A DNA stretch of 64,000 nucleotides from Methylobacillus flagellatus_A (GCF_031344055.1 NZ_JADBEN010000001.1); one strand, 5' to 3'; shown: positions 50,805 through 60,704, counted from the stretch's first letter. Notes: generated from the letters alone by a model not told the origin. Made by a program: numbers and translations.

Positions 50805-53800
50805 ATGTCGAATCCCTCATTCATCCATCTGCGTTGCCATAGCGAGTATTCCGTGGTCGATGGCACCGTACGCATTGGCGATTACGTCAAGCAGGCGGTG
50901 GCAGACCAGATGCCCGCATTGGCCTTGACCGACCTCAGCAGCCTGTTCGGTGCGGTCAAATTCTACAAATCCGCCCGCGGCAAAGGCGTCAAGCCGCTTA
51001 TCGGCGCCGATATCTGGCTGGAAAATGAATCCAAGCGCGACCAGCCCCACCGCTTGCTATTGCTATGCCAGACGCATGCGGGCTACCTGCGCTTGTGCGA
51101 GCTGCTAAGCCGCGCCTTTCTGCAAAACCAGTATCGCGGCCGCGCCGAGGTCAAGCGCGAATGGCTGCACGAAAGCGGCACCGAGGGCCTGATCCTGTTG
51201 TCCGGCGCCATGGGCGGCGACATAGGGCAGGCACTGCTGCAGGGCAACTACGCCCAGGCTCAGGCGCTTGCCGGGCAATGGGCGGCGCTGTTCCCGCAGC
51301 GGTTTTATATCGAGCTGCAGCGGGCAGGCCATGCCCAGCAGGAAACCTATATCGCCAGCGCACTCGCCCTCGCCAGCGAGTTGGAGCTGCCGGTGGTGGC
51401 GACCCATCCCGTACAATTCATGACGCCGGACGACTTCAAGGCGCACGAAGCGCGCGTCTGCATTGCCGAAGGCTATGTGCTTGCGGATAACCGCCGCCCC
51501 AAGCTGTTTACCCCTGAGCAGTATTTCAAGTCCCAGGCGCAGATGGCGGAATTGTTCTCCGACATCCCCGAGGCGCTTGCCAACAGCGTCGAGATCGCCA
51601 AGCGTTGCAACCTGACCCTGACGCTGGGCAAGAATTACCTGCCGCAATTCCCGACGCCCAATGGCGAGAGCCTGGATGAGTACCTGGTCGCCCAGGCCAA
51701 GGCCGGCCTGGAGGAGCGGCTCAAGGTGCTGTATCCCGATGAGGCCAGGCGTGAAGCAAAGCGTCCGGAATATGAGGCGCGCCTGGAATTCGAGACCAAC
51801 ATCATCATCCAGATGGGTTTCCCGGGTTATTTCCTCATCGTGGCGGACTTCATCAACTGGGCCAAGAACAACGGCGTGCCGGTCGGGCCGGGCCGGGGTT
51901 CCGGCGCCGGATCACTGGTCGCCTATAGCCTGGGGATTACCGATCTCGACCCGATGCGCTACGCATTGCTGTTCGAGCGTTTCCTCAACCCGGAACGGGT
52001 TTCCATGCCCGACTTCGACATCGACTTCTGCCAGGAAGGCCGCGACCGCGTCATCGATTACGTCAAGCGCAAGTACGGCCTGGATTCGGTCTCCCAAATC
52101 GCCACCTTCGGGACCATGGCCGCCAAGGCCGTGATCCGGGACGTGGGCCGGGTGCTGGACCTGCCGTTCAACTTCGTCGACAGTGTCGCCAAGCTGATCC
52201 CGAACGAGCTGGGCATCAGCCTCAGCGACGCGTTGGAGAAGGAGCCGCAGCTCAAGGAGCGCCGAGAGCAGGAGGAAGAGGTTGCCGAGCTGCTCGAACT
52301 TGCGCTGAGGCTGGAGGGCCTGACCCGCAATATCGGCATGCACGCGGGCGGCGTATTGATTTCCCCGGGCAAGATTTCCGACTTTTCCCCGATCTATTGC
52401 CAGGCGGGCGGCGAGAGCGTGGTCAGCCAGTACGACAAGGACGATGTCGAGGCCGTGGGCCTGGTCAAGTTCGACTTCCTGGGCCTGCGTACGCTGACCA
52501 TCCTGGACATGGCGCTGGAAAGCGCCAACCAGCAGCGTGCGGAAAAGGGCCTGGAGCCGTTGCATTTCGAGACGCTGCCCATAGACGACAAGGCCAGTTA
52601 CCAGCTGCTCAAGGCTGCCAATACCACGGCCGTGTTCCAGCTGGAATCGCGCGGCATGAAGGATATGCTGAAGCAGGCCAAGCCGGACGTCTTCGAGGAC
52701 ATCATCGCGCTGGTGGCGCTGTACCGTCCCGGTCCGATGGACCTGATCCCGGACTTCTGCCGTCGCAAGCACGGCTTGCAGCGCGTGGAATACCCGCACC
52801 CGGCGACCGAGGCTATCCTGAAAGAAACCTACGGCATCATGGTGTATCAGGAGCAGGTGATGCAGATCGCCCAGGTGGTGGCGGGCTACAGCCTGGGCGG
52901 CGCCGACCTGCTGCGCCGCGCCATGGGCAAGAAAAAGCCCGAGGAAATGGCGCAGCAGCGCAGCATCTTCATCGAAGGCGCAGTCAAGAACGGCACGCCC
53001 GAGAAGCAGGCCGGCGAGCTGTTCGACCTGATGGAGAAGTTCGCGAGCTACGGCTTCAACAAGTCGCACGCCGCAGCCTATGCACTGGTGGCCTACCATA
53101 CGGCCTATCTCAAGGCGCATTATCCCGCGGCTTTCCTGGCTGCGACCATGTCGGCGGACATGAACAATACGGACAACGTCCACCTGTTCTATGACGATTG
53201 CCTCGTCAACGGGCTGGAGGTGCTGCCTCCGGACATCAATGCCAGCGAATACCGCTTCAAGCCGATCAATGCCAAGCAGATCATTTACGGCCTGGGTGCG
53301 ATCAAGGGCACCGGCTGGGCCGCGATCGAGCTGATCCTCGCCGCCCGCAAGGAAGGCGGCGACTTCAAGGACCTGTTCGATTTCTGCAGCCGCCTGGACT
53401 TGCGCAAGGTCAACCGCCGCGTGATCGAGTCGCTGATCCGCGCCGGGGCGTTCGACAAGCTCGAACCCAACCGTGCGGCGTTGCTGGCTGGCGTCAGCCT
53501 GGCGATCAGCGCCGCGGAGCAGAGCGGGGCGGCCAGCGGTCAGGACAGCCTGTTCGGCTCCGTGATCGACAGCGCCGTGCATGTATTGCCCGAAACGCCG
53601 CCATGGTCGGAAAAGCAACGGCTGCAGGAAGAAAAGGCCGCGCTGGGTTTTTATTTCAGCGGCCACCCTTATGCGGATTACCAGAAGGAAGTCGCGACCT
53701 TCGTGCGCAACAACCTCGCCAGCCTCAAGCCCAGCGACCAGCCGCAGCTGCTGGCCGGCATCGTGATGGGCGTGCGCGTGCGCATGACAGGCCGCGGCAA

Positions 53801-54254
53801 GATGGCGATCGTCACGCTGGACGACATGGCGGGGCGCGTGGACATTGTCGTGAGCGGGGAGCTGCTCAACGAAAATGCGGCCTTGATCAAGGAAGACCAG
53901 CTGCTGGTGGTGGAGGGACGCGTCAGCCATGACGACTTCTCGGGCGGCTTGCGCGTCAATGCGCGCCGCCTGACCGATATCGCCGGCGCGCGCAGTGCAT
54001 ATGCCAACCTGCTCAAGCTGAGCTGCAACGGCCAGTCCGATGCCGACAAGCTACGGGCATTGCTGGCCCCTTATTGCAAGCCTGGCAATCCCGAGGCTGG
54101 GCGCGGCTGCGCCGTGAAGGTGGCTTACCACAACAAGGATGCGCAGGTGGAGCTCATGCTTGGCGATAACTGGCGTGTGGAACTGCAGGATGAATTATTG
54201 TATGGGCTGAAGGGTTGGCTCAGCGATGAAAACGTGAAAATACTTTATAATTGA
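50805..54254 (+). CDS. dnaE: DNA polymerase III alpha subunit
   Basis: A 1149-residue replicative polymerase, close to E. coli DnaE (1160). The N-terminal PHP domain begins HLRCHSEYSVVDGTVRIGDYV; the polymerase palm includes GPGRGSGAGSLVAYSLGITDLDP and the catalytic PDFDIDFCQEGRDRVIDYV at about residue 401; the fingers include GMHAGGVLISP. Helix-hairpin-helix (KGTGWAAIELIL) and OB-fold (VRVRMTGRGKMAIVTLDD) regions follow, with a C-terminal tau-binding part. Its last codons (TAT AAT) read as a TATAAT element just before accA. Confidence 0.97.
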   Translation: MSNPSFIHLRCHSEYSVVDGTVRIGDYVKQAVADQMPALALTDLSSLFGAVKFYKSARGKGVKPLIGADIWLENESKRDQPHRLLLLCQTHAGYLRLCELLSRAFLQNQYRGRAEVKREWLHESGTEGLILLSGAMGGDIGQALLQGNYAQAQALAGQWAALFPQRFYIELQRAGHAQQETYIASALALASELELPVVATHPVQFMTPDDFKAHEARVCIAEGYVLADNRRPKLFTPEQYFKSQAQMAELFSDIPEALANSVEIAKRCNLTLTLGKNYLPQFPTPNGESLDEYLVAQAKAGLEERLKVLYPDEARREAKRPEYEARLEFETNIIIQMGFPGYFLIVADFINWAKNNGVPVGPGRGSGAGSLVAYSLGITDLDPMRYALLFERFLNPERVSMPDFDIDFCQEGRDRVIDYVKRKYGLDSVSQIATFGTMAAKAVIRDVGRVLDLPFNFVDSVAKLIPNELGISLSDALEKEPQLKERREQEEEVAELLELALRLEGLTRNIGMHAGGVLISPGKISDFSPIYCQAGGESVVSQYDKDDVEAVGLVKFDFLGLRTLTILDMALESANQQRAEKGLEPLHFETLPIDDKASYQLLKAANTTAVFQLESRGMKDMLKQAKPDVFEDIIALVALYRPGPMDLIPDFCRRKHGLQRVEYPHPATEAILKETYGIMVYQEQVMQIAQVVAGYSLGGADLLRRAMGKKKPEEMAQQRSIFIEGAVKNGTPEKQAGELFDLMEKFASYGFNKSHAAAYALVAYHTAYLKAHYPAAFLAATMSADMNNTDNVHLFYDDCLVNGLEVLPPDINASEYRFKPINAKQIIYGLGAIKGTGWAAIELILAARKEGGDFKDLFDFCSRLDLRKVNRRVIESLIRAGAFDKLEPNRAALLAGVSLAISAAEQSGAASGQDSLFGSVIDSAVHVLPETPPWSEKQRLQEEKAALGFYFSGHPYADYQKEVATFVRNNLASLKPSDQPQLLAGIVMGVRVRMTGRGKMAIVTLDDMAGRVDIVVSGELLNENAALIKEDQLLVVEGRVSHDDFSGGLRVNARRLTDIAGARSAYANLLKLSCNGQSDADKLRALLAPYCKPGNPEAGRGCAVKVAYHNKDAQVELMLGDNWRVELQDELLYGLKGWLSDENVKILYN
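54246..54251 (+). promoter_or_regulatory. TATAAT at the dnaE end, possible accA promoter
   Basis: The penultimate and last sense codons of dnaE (Tyr-Asn) spell TATAAT, 9 bp upstream of the accA ATG. No good -35 is seen at 17 bp, so this may be a coincidence or an internal promoter. Confidence 0.25.
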
Positions 54255-54260
54255 CGCCCT

Positions 54261-55250
54261 ATGAACGCCAAAACCAACAACGTGAAAACCAGCTTCCTCG
54301 AGTTCGAGCAGCCGATTGCCGAACTGGAAGCCAAGATCGAAGAGCTGCGCTATGTGCAGGATGATTCCGCATTGGATATCTCGGAAGAGATCGAGCGCCT
54401 GCAACAAAAGAACAAGACCCTGACAAAGGATATCTACGCCAAGCTCACCGCCTGGCAGATTTCCCAAGTGGCGCGCCATCCGCAGCGGCCTTACACCCTG
54501 GATTACATCCGCGGCATCTTTACCGATTTTGAAGAGCTGCATGGCGACCGCGCTTTTGCGGATGATCCTGCCATCGTGGGCGGCATCGCCCGTTTCGAGG
54601 GGCAGCCGGTGATGGTGATCGGACACCAGAAGGGCCGCGACGTGAAGGAGCGCCAGTACCGCAATTTCGGCATGCCGCGTCCTGAAGGCTATCGCAAGGC
54701 TTTGCGCCTTTACCGCCTGGCCGAGAAGTTCAGGCTGCCGATTATCACCCTGATCGATACGCCAGGCGCTTATCCCGGCATCGGTGCCGAGGAGCGTGGC
54801 CAGTCCGAGGCGATCGCGCGCAACCTTTATGTGATGGCGGAGCTCACTGTGCCGATTATCGGGGTGATCATCGGCGAAGGCGGCTCGGGAGGCGCATTGG
54901 CGCTGGGCGTGGTCGACCACCTGATGATGCTGCAATACTCCACTTACTCCGTCATTTCGCCCGAAGGCTGCGCCTCCATTCTGTGGAAGAGCGCCGACAA
55001 GGCATCGGAAGCCGCAGAGACGCTAGGCATTACCGCAGCGCGCCTCAAGACGCTGGGCCTGGTTGACCGTATCGTGCCCGAACCCATGGGTGGCGCGCAC
55101 CGTGCGCCGGAAGACATGATGCAGAACCTGCGCCGCGCCCTGGCTGACGAACTGGCCCATTTGCAGGTCAAGTCGGTAGACAACTTGCTGGAGGCGCGCC
55201 ATGAGCGCCTCATGAGCTATGGCAAGTTCAAGGAAGTCCCTGTCAAGTAA
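54261..55250 (+). CDS. accA: Acetyl-CoA carboxylase carboxyltransferase subunit alpha
   Basis: A 329-residue subunit of the carboxyltransferase that converts acetyl-CoA to malonyl-CoA for fatty acid synthesis. Typical features are the coiled-coil N-terminus (FLEFEQPIAELEAKIEEL), the crotonase-fold core with YRKALRLYRLAEKFRLPIITLIDTPGAYPGIGAEERGQSEAIA (broken over residues 148-190) and GEGGSGGALALGVVDHLMMLQYSTYSVISPEGCASILWK. Length matches E. coli AccA (319). It follows dnaE by six bases and precedes tilS, a common proteobacterial order. Confidence 0.96.
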   Translation: MNAKTNNVKTSFLEFEQPIAELEAKIEELRYVQDDSALDISEEIERLQQKNKTLTKDIYAKLTAWQISQVARHPQRPYTLDYIRGIFTDFEELHGDRAFADDPAIVGGIARFEGQPVMVIGHQKGRDVKERQYRNFGMPRPEGYRKALRLYRLAEKFRLPIITLIDTPGAYPGIGAEERGQSEAIARNLYVMAELTVPIIGVIIGEGGSGGALALGVVDHLMMLQYSTYSVISPEGCASILWKSADKASEAAETLGITAARLKTLGLVDRIVPEPMGGAHRAPEDMMQNLRRALADELAHLQVKSVDNLLEARHERLMSYGKFKEVPVK

Positions 55251-56643
55251 GCCCTTATCCGGGAATGAGGGAAAACCTCCCCGTTCCCGCGATCCTGCTA
55301 CCTCATCCACTTGCGTATCCGAGCTGATGCGCCGGATGGGTAGTTTTATTTCATCCCATACCAGGCCAGGACAGCATTTGCTGCTCGCATTCAGCGGCGG
55401 GCTGGATTCGCGCGTGTTGCTGCAGTTGCTTGTGCAAGCCAGGGCAAATCATGATTTCGTACTGGAAGCCATGCACGTGCATCATGGCCTGAGCCCGAAT
55501 GCGGACCAGTGGGCCGAGTTCTGTGCGGCAGAGTGCCTCAGGCTGGAAGTGCCATTCCATTGTGCGCATGTGCATGTCGAACAGCAGTCTGGCATGGGCA
55601 TAGAGGCGAGCGCCAGACGGGCACGGTATGCTGCCTTGCTGGCCCACCACGCTGATTGTGTGTTATTGGCGCACCATCAGAATGACCAGGCCGAGACCTT
55701 GCTGCTGCAGTTGCTGCGCGGGGCCGGCGCCAAGGGGCTGGCAGGCATGGCGATGCACGACCCATTCCGCAGGCTGCTGCGCCCCTTGATCGATGTTTCT
55801 CGAGACGAGATCGAGACATATGCCCGCCATACCGGCCTGCAATGGATGGACGATGAAAGTAACCTGGATATGCGCTATGACAGGAATTTCCTGCGTCATG
55901 CAGTTTTTCCAGTTTTAGAACAGCGTTATCCTGCTGCGAAAAGCACGTTAGCCCGCTCAGCCATGCATATGGCTGAGGCGATGGCTTTACTGGATGAGCT
56001 TGCAGCGCTGGATGCTGCGACCGTGATCGCGGATGGCAAGGTCAATGTCGAGAGTCTGGGCATGTTGTCCGGCCAGCGCGCGCGCAACCTGCTGCGTTGG
56101 TGGCTGGCCTCATATGGCTTGCCGATGCCGGGATTGCCACGGTTGCAGGAGATGTTGCAGCAGCTGCAACATGCCGGTGACGAGGCTATCATCAAAGTCC
56201 GGGTGCATGAAGCGAATTACCTGCGGCGTTACCGCGGCTGGGCCAGCCTGAGCGTGGAGCCGCCTATTCCAGATCGGGCCGGTTTGCAGTGGCAGGGTGA
56301 AAATAGCCTGCTTTTGCCCGCGAACGGTCAATTGCTGGCCCGGTATGATGTTGCGAACGGCTTAGCCATGTCACGATTGCAGGGACGCAAGCTCGGCATA
56401 CGCTACCGCAATGGTGGAGAGCGTTTCAAGCCTGATGCCAAGCGCCCGACCCGTACGCTCAAGCAACTCTACCAGGAAGCCAATATCGCGCCATGGCTGC
56501 GCGAACGCCTGCCGTTGGTTTACCTTGATGACGAGTTGGTGCTGGTGCCGGGGATCGGGGTTGCAGAAGGTTGGCAGGCAAGGCCTGGCGAGCAGGGCAT
56601 GATGTTGGATTGGCAGCCCCTGCAGCCGGGTTCGCCATACTGA
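55219..56643 (+). CDS. tilS: tRNA(Ile)-lysidine synthase
   Basis: A 474-residue N-type ATP pyrophosphatase that converts C34 of tRNA-Ile(CAU) to lysidine, allowing AUA decoding. The PP-loop is AFSGGLDSRVLL at about residues 56-67, followed by the HVHHGLSPNADQW and SARRARYAALLAHHADCVLLAHHQNDQAETLLLQL signature segments (positions 92-165 of this frame). A C-terminal TilS domain with YRNGGERFKPDAKRPTRTLKQLYQE follows. The start is uncertain: the ATG at 55219 overlaps accA by 32 bp, and an ATG at 55327 (36 codons later) would still keep the PP-loop. Confidence 0.92.
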   Translation: MASSRKSLSSKPLSGNEGKPPRSRDPATSSTCVSELMRRMGSFISSHTRPGQHLLLAFSGGLDSRVLLQLLVQARANHDFVLEAMHVHHGLSPNADQWAEFCAAECLRLEVPFHCAHVHVEQQSGMGIEASARRARYAALLAHHADCVLLAHHQNDQAETLLLQLLRGAGAKGLAGMAMHDPFRRLLRPLIDVSRDEIETYARHTGLQWMDDESNLDMRYDRNFLRHAVFPVLEQRYPAAKSTLARSAMHMAEAMALLDELAALDAATVIADGKVNVESLGMLSGQRARNLLRWWLASYGLPMPGLPRLQEMLQQLQHAGDEAIIKVRVHEANYLRRYRGWASLSVEPPIPDRAGLQWQGENSLLLPANGQLLARYDVANGLAMSRLQGRKLGIRYRNGGERFKPDAKRPTRTLKQLYQEANIAPWLRERLPLVYLDDELVLVPGIGVAEGWQARPGEQGMMLDWQPLQPGSPY

Positions 56644-56670
56644 CGCATAAGGAGAAGCAGCGCGGCCGTG

Positions 56671-57297
56671 CTAGGACGGCTTGCCGGACTTGAGCAGCGG
56701 CTGCAGCTGCTTCCAGACGTTTTCCAGGATGGCTTCCTGGGCATTGGCTTTGGGGTGCAGCCCATCCTGCTGTGTGAACTCGACCTTGCCGGCGACGCCC
56801 TCCAGCAGGAACTCGACCAGGGGCAGCTTGAATTCTTTTGCCAGCGCTGCATAGCTGGCAGTGAACTCTCGCGTGTATTTAGGGCCATAGTTCGGTGGAA
56901 TCATCATGCCTACCAGCAGCACTTGCGCCTTGGCTTCCTGGCCGGACTTGATCATGCCGGCAAGGTTGTTGCGCATCTGGGCGACAGGCAGGCCGCGCAG
57001 GCCGTCATTGGCGCCCAGCTCCAGGATGACGATATTTGGCTTGTGCTGAGCGAGGGTTGCGGCAATCCGGCTGACCCCGCCGCTGGTGGTCTCTCCGCTG
57101 ATGCTGGCGTTGACGACCGTGTAGCCGGGATATTGCTGTTTGAGGCGGTTTTCCAGCAGGGCTACCCAGCCTTGCTCGCGCGGAATGCCGTAAGCTGCGG
57201 AAAGGCTGTCGCCATAGACCAGGATGCTGGCGGCATGCGCGGTGTTGGCCACCATGGCGCAGGCAAGACTGAATAACAATATGAAACGGAACATCAT
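56671..57297 (-). CDS. tesA: Periplasmic SGNH esterase/lysophospholipase TesA
   Basis: A 208-residue SGNH hydrolase with a signal peptide (about residues 1-23). Catalytic block I is GDSLSAAYG with S31, block III GANDGLRGLP and block V DGLHPKANAQ with the Asp-His pair. E. coli TesA is a multifunctional thioesterase/protease I/lysophospholipase. The ATG at 57297 has AAGGTG nine bases upstream; a GTG at 57309 is an alternative. It is head-to-head with ybbA with only two bases between start codons, the same arrangement seen in E. coli (tesA-ybbA). Confidence 0.92.
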   Translation of the reverse strand: MMFRFILLFSLACAMVANTAHAASILVYGDSLSAAYGIPREQGWVALLENRLKQQYPGYTVVNASISGETTSGGVSRIAATLAQHKPNIVILELGANDGLRGLPVAQMRNNLAGMIKSGQEAKAQVLLVGMMIPPNYGPKYTREFTASYAALAKEFKLPLVEFLLEGVAGKVEFTQQDGLHPKANAQEAILENVWKQLQPLLKSGKPS

Positions 57298-57299
57298 TG

Positions 57300-57986
57300 A
57301 TGCAAACACCTTTGGCAGTTGAAGCGGTTAATCTCGACAAATATATAGAAAACGGGGCGGGCAGGCTCGATATTTTGCAGTCGCTCTCGCTCCAGGTGGC
57401 AGCCGGGGAGAAAGTCGCCATTATCGGCAGCTCGGGCTCGGGCAAGTCTACATTGCTGAGCCTGCTTGCAGGCTTGGACAGTCCCAGCGGCGGAAAAGTG
57501 CTGGTCAACGGCACCGAGATCAGCCACCTGGACGAAGACGGCCGGGCGGCTATCCGTGGCAAGAGCATGGGTTTCGTATTCCAGTCGTTCCAATTGCTGC
57601 CTTCCCTTACTGCTTTGGAAAACGTCATGCTGCCCTTGCAGCTGGCTGGCCGCAAGGATGCCAAGGAAAAGTCCAGCGCCGCGCTCGAGCGGGTGGGGCT
57701 TGGACACCGTCTCTCGCACTACCCGCGCCAGATGTCCGGCGGCGAGCAACAGCGTGTTGCGATAGCACGGGCTTTTGCGCCGCAACCCGCCATCCTGTTC
57801 GCCGATGAGCCGACGGGCAACCTGGACGAGCATACCGGCGAGCGCATTATTGAATTGCTGTTTGGCCTGAATGCCGAATCCGGCACGACCTTGATCCTCG
57901 TGACGCATGATATGCAGCTGGCATCGCGCTGCCAGCGCAGGTTGCGCCTGCATGACGGCCAATTGCACGAAGAGGCTTTCGCATGA
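57300..57986 (+). CDS. ybbA: ABC transporter ATP-binding protein YbbA
   Basis: A 228-residue LolD-like ATPase. Walker A GSSGSGKST is at about residues 40-48, the signature MSGGEQQRVAIARAF and Walker B PAILFADEPTGNLD are intact. It pairs with the YbbP-type permease encoded immediately downstream (overlap ATGA at 57983-57986) and is thought to move hydrophobic compounds or lipids across the envelope. The ATG at 57300 is chosen, with GGAA upstream lying inside the tesA gene. Confidence 0.9.
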   Translation: MQTPLAVEAVNLDKYIENGAGRLDILQSLSLQVAAGEKVAIIGSSGSGKSTLLSLLAGLDSPSGGKVLVNGTEISHLDEDGRAAIRGKSMGFVFQSFQLLPSLTALENVMLPLQLAGRKDAKEKSSAALERVGLGHRLSHYPRQMSGGEQQRVAIARAFAPQPAILFADEPTGNLDEHTGERIIELLFGLNAESGTTLILVTHDMQLASRCQRRLRLHDGQLHEEAFA

Positions 57987-60490
57987 CGGCTTTCTTGATT
58001 GCCTGGCGCCAGCTGCGCAGCCAGTGGGCGGCTGGCGAGGTGCGCGTCTTGGTCTTCGCCCTTGTACTGGCCGTGGCTGCCACGACCTCGGTTGGCTTCT
58101 TTACCGACCGCATTGAGTCCGCCCTGGTGCGGCAGGGCGGTATGCTGCTGGGCGGCGACATATTGGTGGCAGCGGACCATGCCATCCCGGATCGCTATAT
58201 CGATGAAGCCAGGCAGCGCGGCCTGCAATCAACGCATGCCGCGGAATTTCCCAGCATGGTGCTGCATGGCGATGACAGCCAGCTGGCCGAAATCAAGGCG
58301 GTGGGGGAAGGGTTCCCCTTGCGAGGCGAGTTGACGGTATTGCAGCGTCGGGTTGAGCCGGCCTTGATGCTGACGGGCGGACAAGCCGCAACTGGGATAC
58401 CGGCGCCGGGTACGGTCTGGATAGAGCCGCGCCTGGCTTCCAAGCTGGGCGTGAACGTGGGCGACAGCCTGGAAGTGGGCGAGCGCAATATGCAGGTTTC
58501 CGCCATCCTGCAACGCGAGCCGTCGCGTGGCGGGGACATGTTCAGCATTGCTCCCCGCGTGATGCTCAATGCGGCAGACCTGGCCTCGACCGGGTTGATC
58601 CAGTTCGGCAGCCGGGTCAAGTACCAATTGTTGCTGGCCGGGGAGGCTGCCGAGATCGATGATTTCGCTGCCTGGCTCAAGCCTAAACTGGAGCGCGGAG
58701 AGCAATTGCAGAAAGTTACCGATGCCCGGCCAGAGATGCGCAACGCCCTGGAAAAGGCACAGCAGTTCCTCGGCCTGTCTGCCATGGTGAGCGTGATCCT
58801 GGCCATGGTGGCGATGTTCCTTGCCAGTCAGCCCTATGTGCAGAAAAGCCTGGATAGCTACGCTCTCATGCGTTGCTTCGGCGCTTCGCGGCGTTTCATT
58901 TTCCGTATCCTCATGAGCCAGACCCTGCTGATCGCCGCTTTCGGCAGCGGCTTTGGGGTATTGCTTGGCTTTGCCGCGCAGGCCGGCCTGGCGGTGCTGG
59001 CAGACAGGTTGCTGCTGGAAACGCTGCCGGCGCCTGGCATCATGCCTGCCGTGTCTGGCCTGGCGGCGGGTTTTGCCGCCATGCTGGCCGTGGTCTGGCC
59101 GCATCTTGCGCGCTTGCGCGACGTGCCTGCCTTGCGCATCCTGCGGCGCGACCTGGGCGAGCAATATCAGGCGCATTGGCTGCATTTCGTCCCGGCTCTG
59201 CTGGTATTGGCTGGGTTGATCTTGTGGCAGGCGGGCGACGCAAAGCTGGGGGCTATCGTGCTGCTGGCATTGGCAGGCCTGTTATTGGCAGTCGCCTTGC
59301 TGGCCTGGCTCGGCGTGCGTCTGCTCGCACGCTTGCCGCAGAACGCGACCGGTTCCTGGCTGCTGGGCCTGGCAGCCTTGAAGCGCAGGCCGGGTCTGGT
59401 GGTCGCCCAAGTGCTGGGGTTCAGCCTTGGGCTGACGGCGTTGATTCTGCTGGCCATCGTCCGGGGCGATCTGCTGTCGAGCTGGCAGCAGACGTTGCCG
59501 GAGGATGCGCCGAACCGGTTCATCATTAATATCCAGCCAGAGCAGATTAGGCCGATCAAGCAGTTCTTTGACCGCAGCGGCCTTCATCATGTCGAGATAT
59601 TCCCCATGGTGCGCGGACGCTTGCTGGAGATCAACGGCAAGCCGCTTAACGTGGAAGATTACCAGGATGACAGGGCGCGGCGGCTGGCGGAACGCGAATT
59701 CAACCTTTCCTGGACAGTTGACATGCAGCAGGATAACCAGTTGCTTGAGGGACATTGGTGGCAGCCGTCGGAGCACGGCAAGCCCATGCTGTCGCTGGAG
59801 CAGGGGATCGCAAACGATTTGCGCCTCAAGCTGGGAGATCGCTTGACCTATGATGTCGCCGGGACGCGGCTGGAACTGGAAATCACCAGCCTGCGCAAGG
59901 TGGAATGGGATACCATGCGTGCCAATTTCTTTGCCGTGACGCCGCCAGGCGTGCTGGATGATTATCCTGCCAGCTATATCACCAGTTTCCACCTGCCAGG
60001 CGGCCAAGAACAGTTGCTCAATCAGCTGGTACGCGAGTTTCCCAATCTGACGGTGATTGATGTCGCAGCCTTGCTTGACCAGGTGCGCGAGATCATGAAC
60101 AAGATGAGCCACGCGCTTGAATATGTGTTTGCCTTCAGTTTGTTGACCGGGCTGGCCGTGCTTTATGCTGCCTTGGTGGCCACTCGCGAAGAGCGCGTCA
60201 AGGAGGCAACGCTGCTACGCGTGCTGGGCGCTTCCAGGCGCCAGGTATTGCAGGCGCTCTGGACCGAGTTTGCCGTCATCGGCATCCTTGCGGCGCTGGT
60301 TGCCACGCTGGCGGCTGCCATCATGGCGTATTACCTCAGCAGCCAGGTGTTCAATATTCCTTACCAGTTCAACTTGCGGGGTGCCTTGGGCGTCATGGTG
60401 CTGGCTGCTTTGCTGGTGCCTGCCGCCGCATGGCTGGGCATGCGGCGCTTCCTCAATCAATCTCCGCGCGCTATATTGCAAAGTATATGA
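57983..60490 (+). CDS. ybbP: FtsX-type permease YbbP
   Basis: An 835-residue MacB/FtsX-like permease with about ten membrane helices in two blocks and two large periplasmic domains. Helical blocks are at about residues 265-420 (FLGLSAMVSVILAMVAMFLAS onward) and in the C-terminal part (YVFAFSLLTGLAVLYAALVATREERVKEATLLRVLGASRRQVL, positions ~715-757), which is the FtsX signature. With YbbA it forms an ABC exporter; the substrate in E. coli is unproven. Confidence 0.9.
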   Translation: MTAFLIAWRQLRSQWAAGEVRVLVFALVLAVAATTSVGFFTDRIESALVRQGGMLLGGDILVAADHAIPDRYIDEARQRGLQSTHAAEFPSMVLHGDDSQLAEIKAVGEGFPLRGELTVLQRRVEPALMLTGGQAATGIPAPGTVWIEPRLASKLGVNVGDSLEVGERNMQVSAILQREPSRGGDMFSIAPRVMLNAADLASTGLIQFGSRVKYQLLLAGEAAEIDDFAAWLKPKLERGEQLQKVTDARPEMRNALEKAQQFLGLSAMVSVILAMVAMFLASQPYVQKSLDSYALMRCFGASRRFIFRILMSQTLLIAAFGSGFGVLLGFAAQAGLAVLADRLLLETLPAPGIMPAVSGLAAGFAAMLAVVWPHLARLRDVPALRILRRDLGEQYQAHWLHFVPALLVLAGLILWQAGDAKLGAIVLLALAGLLLAVALLAWLGVRLLARLPQNATGSWLLGLAALKRRPGLVVAQVLGFSLGLTALILLAIVRGDLLSSWQQTLPEDAPNRFIINIQPEQIRPIKQFFDRSGLHHVEIFPMVRGRLLEINGKPLNVEDYQDDRARRLAEREFNLSWTVDMQQDNQLLEGHWWQPSEHGKPMLSLEQGIANDLRLKLGDRLTYDVAGTRLELEITSLRKVEWDTMRANFFAVTPPGVLDDYPASYITSFHLPGGQEQLLNQLVREFPNLTVIDVAALLDQVREIMNKMSHALEYVFAFSLLTGLAVLYAALVATREERVKEATLLRVLGASRRQVLQALWTEFAVIGILAALVATLAAAIMAYYLSSQVFNIPYQFNLRGALGVMVLAALLVPAAAWLGMRRFLNQSPRAILQSI

Positions 60491-60494
60491 ATGG

Positions 60495-60533
60495 GGTGGT
60501 TATATACAGCCAATTTGGCTATATATAACCACC
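60495..60533 (+). terminator. 18-bp hairpin after ybbP
   Basis: GGTGGTTATATACAGCCA (60495-60512) pairs with 60516-60533 across an ATT loop with one G-U pair. A smaller inverted GGTT-N6-AACC follows at about 60541-60554. It lacks a T-tract, so it may be a terminator, an mRNA end-stabiliser or an operator for the receptor gene. Confidence 0.5.
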
Positions 60534-60704
60534 ATAATTGGTTGTTTATAACCGATTCAAATGAAGTTCTGATATTCTCTTTCACAGAAATCCATGAATA
60601 CAATCACTTACCGCCTGCCTGAAATCCGGCATGAAACTTGATAGATGGGAGATGCCGGAATCATAAATATAAACCGGCGATCACAACAACTATGGAAGGA
60701 TTGT

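Noticed and set aside
51912..53930. A 672-codon open frame on the minus strand opposite dnaE
   Set aside because: It is antisense to a conserved gene with clear polymerase motifs, its composition is an echo of GC-rich codons, and it has no recognisable domain.
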